A stretch of DNA of 63,178 bases, from positions 1-63,178 of the forward strand of contig NZ_JRKS01000011.1 in the NCBI RefSeq assembly GCF_000763805.1, in the 5' to 3' direction. Both the position numbers and the translations under genes were made by a program. Numbering within the stretch: the first letter of the stretch is position 1; each line of letters begins with the position of its first letter. The DNA comes from Paracoccus sphaerophysae. GTDB taxonomy: Bacteria; Pseudomonadota; Alphaproteobacteria; Rhodobacterales; Rhodobacteraceae. The notes beneath the pieces were generated by a model that was not told where the DNA came from, did no database searches, and saw only the letters and a list, made by a program, of their open reading frames with translations. Below are positions 8,728 to 18,115 of the stretch, one piece after another.

Positions 8728-9941
8728 TGCATCGCTTCCTTGAGGGTTGGGGCGGGGGTGGCGGCGCGGCGGCGGAAGAAATGCCGTTCCCACCACAGCA
8801 CCGCCAGCAGGGACAGGATCAGCAGAAGATAGGTCACGACCAGCCCGCCCGCGGGGCCGAACACCGCCAGCAGGTTGACCTTGTCGAAATCCAGCGCCAG
8901 CGCCGGCGCGATGCCGTCCCAGCACCAGGCCAGCAGCGTCGCGCCGATGATGTTGCCCAGCCCGACCCACCAGAAATGCACCTGGCCCTCGACCGCGCGA
9001 TACATCCAGCCGGTCTCGCAGCCTCCGGCGAGCACGATGCCGAAGCCGAACAGCAGCCCGCCGATCACCGCATTGGGCCCGGCCCACATGATCTTGGGCG
9101 CGACGCCCAGCTGGATATAGCTGAAGACGCCGATGGCGCTGACCGCCATGCCCAGGATGATCGCCTTGGCCATGTAGGTGCGGCCGGTGATCCACAGGTC
9201 GCGGAAGGCCGAGGTGAAACAGATCTGCGCCCGCTCGATCAGCAGGCCGAAGCCGATCCCGCACAGGATCGCAAAGCCCATCACCGGGGCCACGGCCAGC
9301 TGCCAGAGCCCCCAGGCCAGCGCCGGCGCCAGGACCGCCATGCCCAGCCACAGCCGGTTGCGCGCCTGCGCCGCGGTCTGGGTCAGGGGCAGCGCGGCCG
9401 ACACCTTCTGCAGCTTGATCGGGCTGCGGAACATCGGCAGCAGGGTGAACCGCGCGCCCGCCCATGACCCGGCCGCCGTGGCCAGCGCAAAGAACCAGGC
9501 GTGCAGCGAGAATTGCGGGATGCCGGTAAAGAACGCCGCCAGGTTGCAGCCCATCGCCAGCCGCGCGCCGAAGCCGGCGATGATGCCTCCGACAAGCGCC
9601 TGCGCGATGCGGGTGCGGTTCTGCGGCCGGCGCAGCTTGACGTTGTTGGCCCACAGCGCGGCGGCAAGGCAGCCGGCGAACATGCCCAGCACCATCACCC
9701 CGTCGATCCGGTCCAGCGGCCCGCCCTTAAGGCCGATGACCTTGAAATATCCCCATTCCTCGGGGTGCAGGCCGAACAGCTGCAGCACATGGCCGCCCCA
9801 GCGGGTGAATTCGCCGGTCACCGCCCAGAAGGTGCCGGTCAGGCCGAAGTAATAGGCCGACAGCACCCCGGCGGCGATCACCGCGGGCAGGGGGTCCCAG
9901 AATCGGACCAGGAAGCGGTCCCGGAATTGCGGCCAATCCAT
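8724..9941 (-). CDS. yedE: YeeE/YedE family sulfur-compound permease
   Basis: A 405-residue membrane protein with about ten hydrophobic helices. Conserved Cys-bearing loops occur in both halves (LAMGCNLAAFFTGIPQFS and LAGGCETGWMYRAVEGQ), a hallmark of the YeeE family, in which a relative (TsuA) takes up thiosulfate. E. coli YedE is usually described as a putative selenium or sulfur transporter. The overlap with yedF supports a transporter plus sulfur-carrier unit. It lies just downstream of fabH on the same strand with 43 bases between, so it may be read from the fab operon or from its own promoter. Confidence 0.82.
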   Translation of the reverse strand: MDWPQFRDRFLVRFWDPLPAVIAAGVLSAYYFGLTGTFWAVTGEFTRWGGHVLQLFGLHPEEWGYFKVIGLKGGPLDRIDGVMVLGMFAGCLAAALWANNVKLRRPQNRTRIAQALVGGIIAGFGARLAMGCNLAAFFTGIPQFSLHAWFFALATAAGSWAGARFTLLPMFRSPIKLQKVSAALPLTQTAAQARNRLWLGMAVLAPALAWGLWQLAVAPVMGFAILCGIGFGLLIERAQICFTSAFRDLWITGRTYMAKAIILGMAVSAIGVFSYIQLGVAPKIMWAGPNAVIGGLLFGFGIVLAGGCETGWMYRAVEGQVHFWWVGLGNIIGATLLAWCWDGIAPALALDFDKVNLLAVFGPAGGLVVTYLLLILSLLAVLWWERHFFRRRAATPAPTLKEAMQ

Positions 9942-9984
9942 GTCGGCTCCTTGCAGCAGATTGGGGGCAGTAGACCGGGCGGGC

Positions 9985-10959
9985 CTACCAGCGCAAGACC
10001 ACGCTGCCCCAGCTCATTCCCCCGCCGATCGCCTCGATCACCACGACGTCGCCCCGGGCAAAGCGGCCCTCGCCGTCGGCGACCGACAGCGCCAGCGGGA
10101 TCGAGGCGGCCGAGGTGTTGCCGTGATCGGCCACGGTCAGGATCACCTTGTCCATCGGCAGCTGCATCTTCTGCGCGGTGGCCGTGATGATCCGCAGGTT
10201 GGCCTGGTGCGGGACCAGCCAGTCCACGTCGGCCGGGGTCAGCCCGGCCTTGTCCAGCGCCCGGTGCGCGGTGGCGGCAAGCTTTTCGACCGCGTGGCGG
10301 AAGACGAGATTGCCCTGCATCCGCAGGAACCCCGCCGTGCCGGTGCGGCTGACGCCGCCATCGACATACAGCAGGTCGCGCAGGGTGCCGTCGCTGTTCA
10401 GATCAGTGGACAGCACGCCCCGATCCTGGGGCGTGCTCTCGCCTTCGGCCGCCTCGAGGATCACGGCGCCGGCGCCGTCCCCGAACAGCACGCAGGTGCC
10501 GCGGTCGGTCCAGTCCATGATCCGGCTAAAGGTTTCCGCCCCGATCACCAACACCCGGTCGGCCTGACCCGAGCGGATCAGCCCGTCCGCGTTCGACAGC
10601 GCAAAGACGAAGCCGGCGCAGACCGCCTGCACGTCATAGGCAAAGCCTCGGGTCATCCCTAGCCCCGCCTGCACCATCGTGGCGACGGCGGGAAAGGTCA
10701 GGTCGGGGGTCGAGGTGGCGACCACGATCGCGTCGATCTCGCCCGGCTGCATCCCGGCGCGGTCCAGCGCCGCGCGGGCGGCAGCGATGGCCAGGTCCGA
10801 GGTGAACTCGCCCTCGGCCGCGAAATGGCGCCGCTCGATCCCGGTTCGGTCGCGGATCCATTCGTCGGTGGTGTCCAGCGTCGCTTCGAATTCGCTGTTC
10901 GGGACGATCCGCGCCGGCAGGTAATGGCCGGTGCCGCGGATGACGGAACGCCGGGTCAT
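9985..10959 (-). CDS. fabH: 3-oxoacyl-ACP synthase III
   Basis: Starts fatty-acid synthesis by condensing acetyl-CoA with malonyl-ACP. The 324-residue protein carries the complete catalytic triad: Cys114 (AVCAGF), His251 (VPHQANLRI) and Asn281 (HGNTSAASIPLAL). It overlaps the plsX stop by four bases in the usual plsX-fabH order. In many alphaproteobacteria ihfA follows; here yedE does. Confidence 0.96.
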   Translation of the reverse strand: MTRRSVIRGTGHYLPARIVPNSEFEATLDTTDEWIRDRTGIERRHFAAEGEFTSDLAIAAARAALDRAGMQPGEIDAIVVATSTPDLTFPAVATMVQAGLGMTRGFAYDVQAVCAGFVFALSNADGLIRSGQADRVLVIGAETFSRIMDWTDRGTCVLFGDGAGAVILEAAEGESTPQDRGVLSTDLNSDGTLRDLLYVDGGVSRTGTAGFLRMQGNLVFRHAVEKLAATAHRALDKAGLTPADVDWLVPHQANLRIITATAQKMQLPMDKVILTVADHGNTSAASIPLALSVADGEGRFARGDVVVIEAIGGGMSWGSVVLRW

Positions 10960-12083
10960 GCGCTGTCTCCGGTCGGCGCGTGGGTCGCCCCGGGGGCGGG
11001 CGCGGCGGCAGCCTGTTCGGCGGCCTGCGCCACCCGGGCCGCGAGCCGTTCGTGAAAGCCGGACTTGGCCAGCTGAAAGGCCAGCTTGATCGCCGCCGAC
11101 AACCCGGTCGCGTCGGCCGAGCCGTGGGATTTCACCACGGTCCCGTTCAGCCCCAGGAACACCCCGCCATTCACCCGGCGCGGGTCGATCCGCTTTTGCA
11201 GCCGCTTCAGCGAGGTCATGGCGAGCAGGGCGGCGAACTTGGACATGATCGAGTTCGCGAACGCCTCCTTGAGGAAATCACCGACCAGCTTGGCGGTCCC
11301 TTCGCCGGCCTTCAATGCGATATTGCCGGTGAAGCCATCGGTGACGATCACATCCACGCGGTCGCTCATCAGGTCCGAGCCCTCGACGAAGCCGACATAG
11401 TCGAACTGGCCGCGGGGCGCGGCGGCGGCGACAAGCTCCTGCGCCTCCTTCAGTTCGGCGCGGCCCTTGTGCTCTTCGGTGCCGACGTTCAGCAGCCCGA
11501 CCCTCGGGCGGTCCAGCCCCAGGCCGTTCCGGGCGTAGGACGCGCCCATCAACGCGTATTGCAGCAGATCGGTGGCGTCGGCCTTGATGTCGGCGCCGAC
11601 GTCCAGCATCACGTTGAACCCGGTCGGATTGCGCGAGGGCCACAGGATCGCGATGGCCGGACGGGCGACGCCGGGCAGCTTGCGCAGCCGCAGCATCGAC
11701 AGCGCCATCAGCGCGCCGGTATTGCCGCAGCTGACCGCGACCGTCGCCTCGCCGTTGCGAACCGATTCGACGGCGGACCACATCGAGGTGTCCTGGGCCG
11801 AGCGGATCACCTGGCTGGGCTTGTCGGTCATCGACACCACGCCGGGAGCATGGCGGATGACGCAGCGGTCGGCTATCTCGCGCCGCCGTCCGATCAGGCG
11901 CCGCAATTCGGGTTCGGGCCCGTGCACGATAAACCGGATTTCCGGGTTCTTGTCGCAGCTTTGCTCGATCCCCGCGACGATGGCGGCGGGACCACGGTCG
12001 CCCCCCATCGCGTCTACGGAAATCACCACCGTGCCGTCGTGGGCAGGGCGCGATCTGTCAGCCTCAGCAAACCCGGACGTCAT
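10956..12083 (-). CDS. plsX: Phosphate acyltransferase
   Basis: Converts acyl-ACP to acyl-phosphate, the first step of the PlsX/PlsY phospholipid route. The 375-residue protein has the VISVDAMGGDRGPAAIV opening, the GNTGALMALSMLRL and LLNVGTEEHKG motifs, and VTDGFTGNIALKAGEGTAK. An Ala/Pro-rich tail follows residue ~350. The exact start is uncertain because the first ~18 residues are variable in the family. The gene sits in the DUF177-rpmF-plsX-fabH order typical of proteobacteria. Confidence 0.95.
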   Translation of the reverse strand: MTSGFAEADRSRPAHDGTVVISVDAMGGDRGPAAIVAGIEQSCDKNPEIRFIVHGPEPELRRLIGRRREIADRCVIRHAPGVVSMTDKPSQVIRSAQDTSMWSAVESVRNGEATVAVSCGNTGALMALSMLRLRKLPGVARPAIAILWPSRNPTGFNVMLDVGADIKADATDLLQYALMGASYARNGLGLDRPRVGLLNVGTEEHKGRAELKEAQELVAAAAPRGQFDYVGFVEGSDLMSDRVDVIVTDGFTGNIALKAGEGTAKLVGDFLKEAFANSIMSKFAALLAMTSLKRLQKRIDPRRVNGGVFLGLNGTVVKSHGSADATGLSAAIKLAFQLAKSGFHERLAARVAQAAEQAAAAPAPGATHAPTGDSA

Positions 12084-12116
12084 CGCACCCAGCCCCGCAC
12101 CCCGCCAATGACGGGA

Positions 12117-12323
12117 TCAGGCCGCGTCGTCGTCCAGATCGATGTCGTTCGCTTGCGCCACGACTTCACGATCCGCGTAATGGCCGCAGGACGGGCAGAC
12201 GTGGTGCGGACGCTTGAGTTCGCCGCAGTTCGAACATTCGTTCGGGTTACCGGCAACCAGCGCGTCATGCGAGCGGCGCATGTTGCGACGGGACCGGGTG
12301 ACTCGGTTCTGAGGGACGGCCAT
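12117..12323 (-). CDS. rpmF: 50S ribosomal protein L32
   Basis: A 68-residue basic protein beginning [22 protein letters not shown], with a zinc-ribbon made of CSNC and CPSC pairs and an acidic tail. ATG 12323 is preceded by a gaaggt ribosome site. It lies 33 bases upstream of plsX on the same strand, linking ribosome and membrane lipid synthesis as in other proteobacteria. Confidence 0.96.
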   Translation of the reverse strand: MAVPQNRVTRSRRNMRRSHDALVAGNPNECSNCGELKRPHHVCPSCGHYADREVVAQANDIDLDDDAA

Positions 12324-12454
12324 GGGACAACCTTCGGTGGCAAGGGGCGGGGCCAATCAGCTGTCCCGGCCCGGAAATGTTTCGGATCGAACCGGCCAGA
12401 TACGGCACAACGCGCCGCGCCGCAAGGGTCAAGGCTGAGCGTTTCCGGCAAGGC

Positions 12455-12973
12455 TCAGTCCTCCTTGCGGGCCAGCATCGCGGCAAGATCGGCGAAGGGA
12501 CGGCGCGCCTCGGCCTCGGCCTCGCCGCCGGCGTCGGGCAGGGCGGCGCCGGGCGCGCGGGGATACAGCGGCAGCGCGAGCGACAGCGCCTCGACCAGCA
12601 CGGCGCCGGCGTCGATGGACTGGCCCAAGGGCTCGATCTCGTCATCCGGCATCTCGACGTCGTCGCCCTCGGGCTCGGCGGCGTGGGGGGAATAGACGCG
12701 GCGGACATCCTCGGCGATGGCGGTTTCGACGGGGGCGAGCGTCACCACGCAGGGCTGCACCACCCGCGCCGTCAGCCGGGCGGTCAGTTCCCAGGCGTCG
12801 TTGCCGGCGGCGGTCACGGTCGCAGTCATCGCTGCCGCGGGCACCGCCTCGATGCCCAGCGCCTCGGCGATGCGGGCGCGCGCGGCAGCGTCGGGTTCCA
12901 GGGTCAGCGGGTTCGGCTTGCGCGGGTTCAGATGGGCGACCCGCAGGGGGTGGGAATAGGGGTTGGTAACCAT
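12455..12973 (-). CDS. DUF177 (YceD-like) protein
   Basis: A 172-residue protein of the family found before rpmF, also called the large-subunit rRNA accumulation protein YceD. Features are TARVVQPCVVTLAPVETAI and an acidic middle (EPEGDDVEMPDDEIEPL). The frame begins 15 codons earlier, but ATG 12973 follows an aaagg box at a good distance and gives the conserved N-terminus. 131 bases separate it from rpmF; I see no other gene there. It is divergent from bamE. Confidence 0.82.
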   Translation of the reverse strand: MVTNPYSHPLRVAHLNPRKPNPLTLEPDAAARARIAEALGIEAVPAAAMTATVTAAGNDAWELTARLTARVVQPCVVTLAPVETAIAEDVRRVYSPHAAEPEGDDVEMPDDEIEPLGQSIDAGAVLVEALSLALPLYPRAPGAALPDAGGEAEAEARRPFADLAAMLARKED

Positions 12974-13126
12974 GATCTTGCCTTTTCCCGCAGGGACTTC
13001 GCCGTCCATGATCGACATTCTTGAGCGGCGGGTGCGAGTTTGCTAAGCCGTTCGGGCGCCGTCAACCGGCCGGCTGTCCAGGCGGGCAGGGCGGGGCGGC
13101 AGAACCCTAGGGCGGAAGGTGTCCCG

Positions 13127-13582
13127 ATGACCACGACCCGGCGTCAGCTGATCGCCCTGACCCTTGCCGTGCCGCTGCTGGCGGGCGCGGGATGCACGCG
13201 GATGTTCCGCAACCACGGCTATGTCCCGACCGACGACGACCTGGCGATGGTGGTGGTCGGCCAGACCAACCAGGCCGAGCTGGAAACCCTGATCGGGCGC
13301 CCCGGATCGCAGGGTGTGCTGACCGGCTCGGGCTGGTATTACGTCGGCTCGCGCTGGGAACATTACGGCATTAACCCCCCGAAGGAGATCGACCGCCAGG
13401 TGGTCGCGATCAGCTTCGACGAGGCCGGGACGGTCACCAATGTCGAACGCTTCGGGCTGGAACGCGGCCGCATCGTGGTGCTGTCGCAGCGGGTGACTGA
13501 CAGCGGCGTGTCGGGCGCCAGTGTGCTGCGCCAGCTGTTCGCGAATGTCGGCAAGTTCAACCCCGGCCAGATGTTCGACTGA
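13127..13582 (+). CDS. bamE: Outer membrane assembly factor BamE (SmpA/OmlA) family lipoprotein
   Basis: A 151-residue exported protein with a Tat/Sec-like basic start (MTTTRRQLI), a hydrophobic stretch and Cys21 (LLAGAGC), probably lipidated although the lipobox is not ideal. The domain has the family pattern VVVGQTNQAELETLIGRPGSQGVL and WYYVGSRWEH. BamE supports beta-barrel insertion by BamA in the outer membrane. The start was moved in from a longer frame to the first ATG that gives a signal peptide. It converges with msrB. Confidence 0.85.
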   Translation: MTTTRRQLIALTLAVPLLAGAGCTRMFRNHGYVPTDDDLAMVVVGQTNQAELETLIGRPGSQGVLTGSGWYYVGSRWEHYGINPPKEIDRQVVAISFDEAGTVTNVERFGLERGRIVVLSQRVTDSGVSGASVLRQLFANVGKFNPGQMFD

Positions 13583-13588
13583 TTCGGC

Positions 13589-13990
13589 TCAGCCCGCGGC
13601 CGCCTGATCGGGCACGAAGCGGATCGCCACGCCGTTGATGCAGTAGCGCAGCCCGGTCGGCGGGGGCCCGTCGGGGAAGACGTGCCCCAGATGCGCGTCG
13701 CAGCGTTCGCAGGTGACCTCGGTGCGGATCATGCCGTGGCTGCGGTCCACGTGCTCGGCGATCTCGCCGCCGGCGCGCGAAAAGCTGGGCCAGCCGCAAT
13801 GGCTTTCGAATTTCTGGTCGCCGTCGAACAGCCGCGCCCCGCAGCAGGCGCAGACGTAATGGCCCGGCCCCTTGGGAAAGCCCCGGTGCGAAAACGGCCG
13901 CTCGGTCCCGGCCTGCCGCGTCACCCGATAGGTTTCCGGGTCCAGCATCCCCCGCCATTCCGCATCGCTGCGGGTGATCTTTTCGGCCAT
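13589..13990 (-). CDS. msrB: Peptide-methionine (R)-S-oxide reductase
   Basis: Repairs oxidised methionine (R-sulfoxide). The 133-residue protein has both zinc pairs (Cys47/Cys50 and Cys94/Cys97), the core SHCGWPSF and the catalytic Cys117 in RYCING. Length is normal for a single-domain MsrB. The start at 13990 faces olsB across 152 bases that contain a repeated AACCTAGG motif. Confidence 0.95.
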   Translation of the reverse strand: MAEKITRSDAEWRGMLDPETYRVTRQAGTERPFSHRGFPKGPGHYVCACCGARLFDGDQKFESHCGWPSFSRAGGEIAEHVDRSHGMIRTEVTCERCDAHLGHVFPDGPPPTGLRYCINGVAIRFVPDQAAAG

Positions 13991-14021
13991 GTCGCGATCC
14001 TCGCTGTTGCGTTATGGTTAC

Positions 14022-14046
14022 AACCTAGGACGAGTTTGAACCTAGG
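14022..14046. promoter_or_regulatory. Direct repeat AACCTAGG near the msrB promoter
   Basis: AACCTAGG occurs at 14022-14029 and again at 14039-14046, a 17-base period, in the divergent msrB-olsB region. On the minus strand a weak promoter (TTCAAA, 18 bases, CATAAC) runs through the repeats. The arrangement would suit an operator bound on one face of the helix. This is inference only. Confidence 0.3.
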
Positions 14047-14142
14047 CAAGCCGCGGACCCGCCCCGATCGGGGAACGGCCGCCGCCGACGGGGTGTTTGA
14101 TCGGCGCGGACTTCTCCGCGGCGCAGGACAGGACGGGCTGTG

Positions 14143-14892
14143 ATGCGAAGCATGCGCAAGGGACGCTGGCTGCTGCGCCTGGCTGCAGGCCCCGACGACC
14201 TTCTTGCGGCGCAACGGTTGCGCTGGCTGTGCTTCGTGGGCGATCGCACCGAAGCGCAGGACAGCCTCGCCCTGGACGCCGATGCGCTGGACGCCGTCTG
14301 TCAGCATGTGCTGATCGAGGACACCCGCAGCGGCCAGCTGGTCGCCTGTTTCCGGCTGCTGCATCTTACCTCGGGCACGGACATCGACCGCAGCTATTCG
14401 GCGCAGTATTACAACCTGTCCGCGCTGCGCGACTTTCCGGCGCCGATGGTGGAACTCGGACGGTTCTGCGTCCACCCGGCTCATTCCGACCCCGACATCC
14501 TGCGCCTCGCCTGGGCCGCGCTCACCCAGCATGTCGACGCGGCCGGGGTCGAGCTGCTGTTCGGCTGTTCGTCCTTCCTGGGCACCGACGCCACCCAGCA
14601 CGAGGACGCCTTCGCCATGCTGCTGGAACGCCACATCGCGCCCAAGCGCTGGCTGCCGCGGGTCAAGGCGCCCGAGGTGTTCCGCTTTGCCCGGCTGCTG
14701 CGTCGCCCCGACCCGCGCCGGGCGATGGCCGCGATGCCGCCCTTGCTGCGGACCTACCTGATGATGGGCGGCTGGGTCAGCGACCACGCGGTGATGGACC
14801 GCCAGCTGGGCACCATGCACGTCTTCACCGGGGTCGAGATCAAGGCCATCCCCCCCGGCCGGGCCCGCGCCCTGCGCCAGCTTGCCGGCTGA
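14143..14892 (+). CDS. olsB: Ornithine-acyl-ACP N-acyltransferase (OlsB-like)
   Basis: A 249-residue GNAT-type acyltransferase. It matches the OlsB family in [52 protein letters not shown] and [12 protein letters not shown]. OlsB adds a 3-hydroxy fatty acid to ornithine, giving lyso-ornithine lipid. The partner olsA is not in the window. The final part ([22 protein letters not shown]) is typical. ATG 14143 is directly preceded by an in-frame GTG. It is followed after 56 bases by tgt. Confidence 0.85.
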   Translation: MRSMRKGRWLLRLAAGPDDLLAAQRLRWLCFVGDRTEAQDSLALDADALDAVCQHVLIEDTRSGQLVACFRLLHLTSGTDIDRSYSAQYYNLSALRDFPAPMVELGRFCVHPAHSDPDILRLAWAALTQHVDAAGVELLFGCSSFLGTDATQHEDAFAMLLERHIAPKRWLPRVKAPEVFRFARLLRRPDPRRAMAAMPPLLRTYLMMGGWVSDHAVMDRQLGTMHVFTGVEIKAIPPGRARALRQLAG

Positions 14893-14948
14893 GCTTGCCG
14901 CCCCGGCCCCGGCCCGCTAGAAGCCGCGGGTTCAATCGGGGGCAGGGG

Positions 14949-16076
14949 ATGACGGGCTTTTCCTTTACGCTGGAAGCGACCGACGGCCGCGCGCGGTCGG
15001 GCCAGATCCGCACCCCGCGCGGGGATGTCCGCACCCCGGCCTTCATGCCCGTGGGCACGGCCGGGACGGTCAAGGCGATGCTGCCCGAAAGCGTCCGCGC
15101 GACCGGCGCCGACATCCTGCTGGGCAACACCTATCACCTGATGCTGCGCCCCGGCGCGGAACGGATCGACCGGCTGGGCGGGCTGCACCGCTTCATGAAC
15201 TGGGACGGGCCGATCCTGACCGACTCGGGCGGCTTCCAGGTGATGAGCCTCGCCGAATTGCGCAAGCTCACCGAGGCGGGCGTGACCTTTTCCAGCCACA
15301 TCGACGGCTCGCGCCACGTGCTGTCGCCGGAAACCAGCATGGAGATCCAGCGCCTGCTCGGCTCGGACATCGTCATGGCCTTCGACGAATGCCCGGCGCT
15401 GCCCGCCACCCACGCGCGCCAGGCCGAGGCGATGCGCCTGTCGATGCGCTGGGCCCAGCGGTCCCGCGACGCCTTCGGCGACCGGCCGGGGCACGCGCTG
15501 TTCGGGATCATGCAGGGCGGGGTCGAGCGCGACCTGCGCGCGGAATCCGCGGCCGCTCTGCGCGCCATTGGCTTTGACGGCTACGCGATCGGCGGGCTGG
15601 CCGTGGGCGAGGGGCAAGAGGTGATGTTCGGCGTGCTCGATTACGCCACCGACCTGCTGCCCGCGGACCAGCCGCGCTACCTGATGGGCGTCGGCAAGCC
15701 CGACGACATCGTGGGCGCGGTGCAGCGCGGGGTGGACATGATGGACTGCGTCCTGCCCTCGCGATCCGGCCGCACGGGGCAGGCGTGGACGCGGCGCGGG
15801 CAGGTCAACATCAAGAACGCCCGCCATGCCGACGATCCGCGCCCGCTGGACGAGGATTGCTCGTGCGCGGCCTGCACCGGCTATTCGCGGGCCTATCTGC
15901 ACCACGTCTTTCGGGCCGGAGAGATGATCTCGGGGATGCTGCTGACCTGGCACAACCTGCATTATTATCAGCAAATCATGCAGGGAATGCGCGATGCGAT
16001 CACCGGGGGCACGCTGGATGCCTGGGTGGCCGAGTTTCACGCCATGCGCGCGCAGGGGGATATCCCGCCTGTCTGA
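14949..16076 (+). CDS. tgt: Queuine tRNA-ribosyltransferase
   Basis: Exchanges guanine 34 for preQ1 in tRNAs with GUN anticodons. The 375-residue barrel has [11 protein letters not shown] (catalytic Asp92), the second Asp region in [12 protein letters not shown], and a zinc site [18 protein letters not shown]. The frame is open far upstream, but ATG 14949 after the gggg-rich ribosome site gives the standard N-terminus. It is a single gene here; queA is not next to it. It converges with the RTX gene. Confidence 0.96.
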   Translation: MTGFSFTLEATDGRARSGQIRTPRGDVRTPAFMPVGTAGTVKAMLPESVRATGADILLGNTYHLMLRPGAERIDRLGGLHRFMNWDGPILTDSGGFQVMSLAELRKLTEAGVTFSSHIDGSRHVLSPETSMEIQRLLGSDIVMAFDECPALPATHARQAEAMRLSMRWAQRSRDAFGDRPGHALFGIMQGGVERDLRAESAAALRAIGFDGYAIGGLAVGEGQEVMFGVLDYATDLLPADQPRYLMGVGKPDDIVGAVQRGVDMMDCVLPSRSGRTGQAWTRRGQVNIKNARHADDPRPLDEDCSCAACTGYSRAYLHHVFRAGEMISGMLLTWHNLHYYQQIMQGMRDAITGGTLDAWVAEFHAMRAQGDIPPV

Positions 16077-16083
16077 CACGAAA

Positions 16084-16113
16084 CGGCGCCGCCCCCGGCA
16101 GGGGACGGCGCCG
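16084..16113. terminator. Strong GC hairpin between convergent tgt and RTX genes
   Basis: cggcgccg (16084-16091) plus cccc (16092-16095) pairs with gggg (16101-16104) and cggcgccg (16106-16113), leaving a five-base loop and one bulged A. It sits in the 60-base gap between two converging genes. No T-run is present, so it may be a bidirectional stop that works with Rho or as a 3' stability element. Confidence 0.5.
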
Positions 16114-16136
16114 CCGTGGATGGATGACCGCTCAGA

Positions 16137-16874
16137 TCACCACATGAAATCTTCGGCATCCAGCGAGCGGACGCTGGTATTCTCGATGATCAGCTGGTTG
16201 GTGCCCCACTGGAACACGGTGTGGCTGCCCGACTGGACGAGATGGCTGCGCAGTTCGGCCCAGCTGTCCAGCCCGGCAATGCCGCGCAGGTCGATGTCGT
16301 CATCGCCGCTTTCGAAATCGCGGATGCGGTCGATGCCATGGGTGAACACGAAACGGTCCGCGCCTTCTCCACCGATCAGAAGATCGTTGTGCGCGCCGCC
16401 GTCCAGGACGTCATTGCCCTCGCCGCCGACCAGGCTGTCGCGGCCGTTGTCCCCGCGGATCACATCATCCCCTTCGTGGCCCACAACGTAATCGTTGCCA
16501 GCCCCCGCGTGGATGACGTCATTGCCCGACCCGGCAAGGACCTGATCGGCGCCCCAGCCGCCATAGATGGTGTCGTTGCCTTCGCCGGCCGAGATCGTGT
16601 CGTTGCCGGCGCCGCCGTCAAGGAAATCGTTTCCGCTTTCATCCGTAAGACGGTCGGCACCGTTGCCGCCCCACAGGCTGTCCTCTCCCTTGCCGCCGGC
16701 GATCACGTCGTTGCCGTCCTCGCCGAACAGGCGGTCCTCGTCGTCGCCCCCGTGGATGGTGTCGTTGCCACCGCGGCCATACAGCCGGTCCGCCCCGTCA
16801 AATCCGCGGATCAGATCGCCATAGGCTGTGCCGGTCAGCAGGTTCGCGCTGTCGTTGCCATTGATGGTCGCCAT
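16137..16874 (-). CDS. Small secreted RTX (calcium-binding repeat) protein
   Basis: A 245-residue protein made almost wholly of about 16 Gly/Asp nonapeptides (GGxGxDxhx), such as GGNGADRLT, from residue ~20 to ~185. A C-terminal region without repeats ends in EDFMW and would be the type I secretion signal. No N-terminal signal peptide is seen. ATG 16874 follows a ggag ribosome site. There is no adhesin, enzyme or transporter part, and no type I secretion genes nearby, so an unlinked system must export it. On the minus strand an inverted repeat ATGAA-AAC-TTCAT (16946-16958) lies ~75 bases before the start. The role is unknown. Confidence 0.85.
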   Translation of the reverse strand: MATINGNDSANLLTGTAYGDLIRGFDGADRLYGRGGNDTIHGGDDEDRLFGEDGNDVIAGGKGEDSLWGGNGADRLTDESGNDFLDGGAGNDTISAGEGNDTIYGGWGADQVLAGSGNDVIHAGAGNDYVVGHEGDDVIRGDNGRDSLVGGEGNDVLDGGAHNDLLIGGEGADRFVFTHGIDRIRDFESGDDDIDLRGIAGLDSWAELRSHLVQSGSHTVFQWGTNQLIIENTSVRSLDAEDFMW

Positions 16875-17022
16875 TTCACTTACTCCTTGGGTTACGTGAA
16901 ACTCCAAGCGACATGAGCCCCGGCTGGCACAAAACAAGAGACGTCATGAAAACTTCATGCGGGCCTGGCGCACTCTCGGCGGAAACCTGCCTTGGGGGAA
17001 GAAAACCTGCCGCGCGTCCGCC

Positions 17023-17658
17023 TCATGATCGGGGCGGCCTTCCACGATAGACAGGCAGCGCCCAGCCCCACAGCATGGATCCTGCGCGCAGCAGGAACGT
17101 CGCCCCACCACAGGCGACCAGCGCCGCCGGGCGGGGCAGGCCCAGCCACAGCGCGGCAAGCGCGACCAGCGCGCCGCCAAAGGCGGCCGTCAGATACAGT
17201 TCGCCCTGTTTCAGGACCAGCGGCACCTCGTTGCCCACCACGTCGCGGACAAGGCCGCCAAAGCAGCCGGTGATCACGCCCGCTATGACGACGATCACGG
17301 GCCCGTAGCCCCCGGCCATCGCCACACCGACTCCCGCAGGAACCGCCACCGCCAGCGCCAGCCCATCCAGCCACAGCAGCCAGTTGTAGCGGCTTTCCAG
17401 CCGGTGCGCGGTCCAGAACACGGCACACGCCGCCGCGGCAGCGGCCACGACCAGCCCCGGCCGCGCCACCCAGAACACCGGATCGCGCCCCAACACCAGG
17501 TCGCGCAGTGTCCCGCCGCCCACGGCCGTCAGCGTCGCCATGAAGATGAAGCCGGTCAGATCCAGCTGCCGGCGGCTGGCCACCAGCGCCCCGGTGATCG
17601 CGAAGACCAGCGCCGAAAGGTAATCCAGCCCCCAGATGAGCCCGCTGATGCCGCTCAT
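17023..17658 (-). CDS. TRIC family trimeric cation channel protein (UPF0126)
   Basis: A 211-residue protein with about seven hydrophobic helices in two related halves, each with the family's glycine-rich motif: FMATLTAVGGGTLRDLVLGRDP and GVITGCFGGLVRDVVGNEVPL. The family forms potassium-selective channels; earlier names are YicG/YadS. ATG 17658 was chosen from a longer frame because the upstream part lies over rnhA and has no membrane character. It lies seven bases downstream of the rnhA stop. Confidence 0.85.
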   Translation of the reverse strand: MSGISGLIWGLDYLSALVFAITGALVASRRQLDLTGFIFMATLTAVGGGTLRDLVLGRDPVFWVARPGLVVAAAAAACAVFWTAHRLESRYNWLLWLDGLALAVAVPAGVGVAMAGGYGPVIVVIAGVITGCFGGLVRDVVGNEVPLVLKQGELYLTAAFGGALVALAALWLGLPRPAALVACGGATFLLRAGSMLWGWALPVYRGRPPRS

Positions 17659-17665
17659 CCCCGGC

Positions 17666-18115
17666 TCACTTGAAGGGCGCCATGCCGGCGCGGGCCAGTT
17701 CGTCCGCGCGCTCGTTTTCCGGGTGGCCGGCATGGCCCTTGATCCAGGCCCAGGTGACCTGGTGGCGATCGCGCGCCGCATCCAGACGCTGCCACAGATC
17801 GGCGTTCTTGACCGGCTTGCGGTCGGCGGTGCGCCAGCCGTTCTTCTTCCAGCCGTGGATCCAGGCGGTGACGCCGTTCTTCACATAGGCGCTGTCGGTG
17901 GTCACGGTGATCTCGGTCGGCCGGGTCAGCGCCTCGAGCGCCGAGATCGCCGCCGTCAATTCCATCCGGTTGTTGGTCGTCGCGGGCTCGCCGCCCGACA
18001 GTTCCCGTTCCTTGACGACGGTTTCCCCGTCCATGGCGCGCATCAGCACCCCCCAGCCTCCCGGCCCGGGATTGCCGCTGCAGGCCCCGTCGGTCCAGGC
18101 GAACAGGGCGGTCAT
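17666..18115 (-). CDS. rnhA: Ribonuclease HI
   Basis: Degrades the RNA strand of RNA-DNA hybrids. The 149-residue protein has the four catalytic acids Asp9 (TDGACSGN), Glu52 (NNRMEL), Asp74 (TTDSAYV) and Asp138 (NERADELA), and the basic handle [19 protein letters not shown]. It overlaps the stop of the truncated LysE gene upstream by four bases and is followed by the TRIC gene. Confidence 0.96.
   Translation of the reverse strand: MTALFAWTDGACSGNPGPGGWGVLMRAMDGETVVKERELSGGEPATTNNRMELTAAISALEALTRPTEITVTTDSAYVKNGVTAWIHGWKKNGWRTADRKPVKNADLWQRLDAARDRHQVTWAWIKGHAGHPENERADELARAGMAPFK

Noticed and set aside
16221..16916. A 231-codon plus-strand frame opposite the RTX gene, rich in Val and Ala
   Set aside because: Its periodic hydrophobic look comes from the reverse complement of the Gly/Asp repeats. 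The minus-strand RTX protein has the ribosome site and a clear family.
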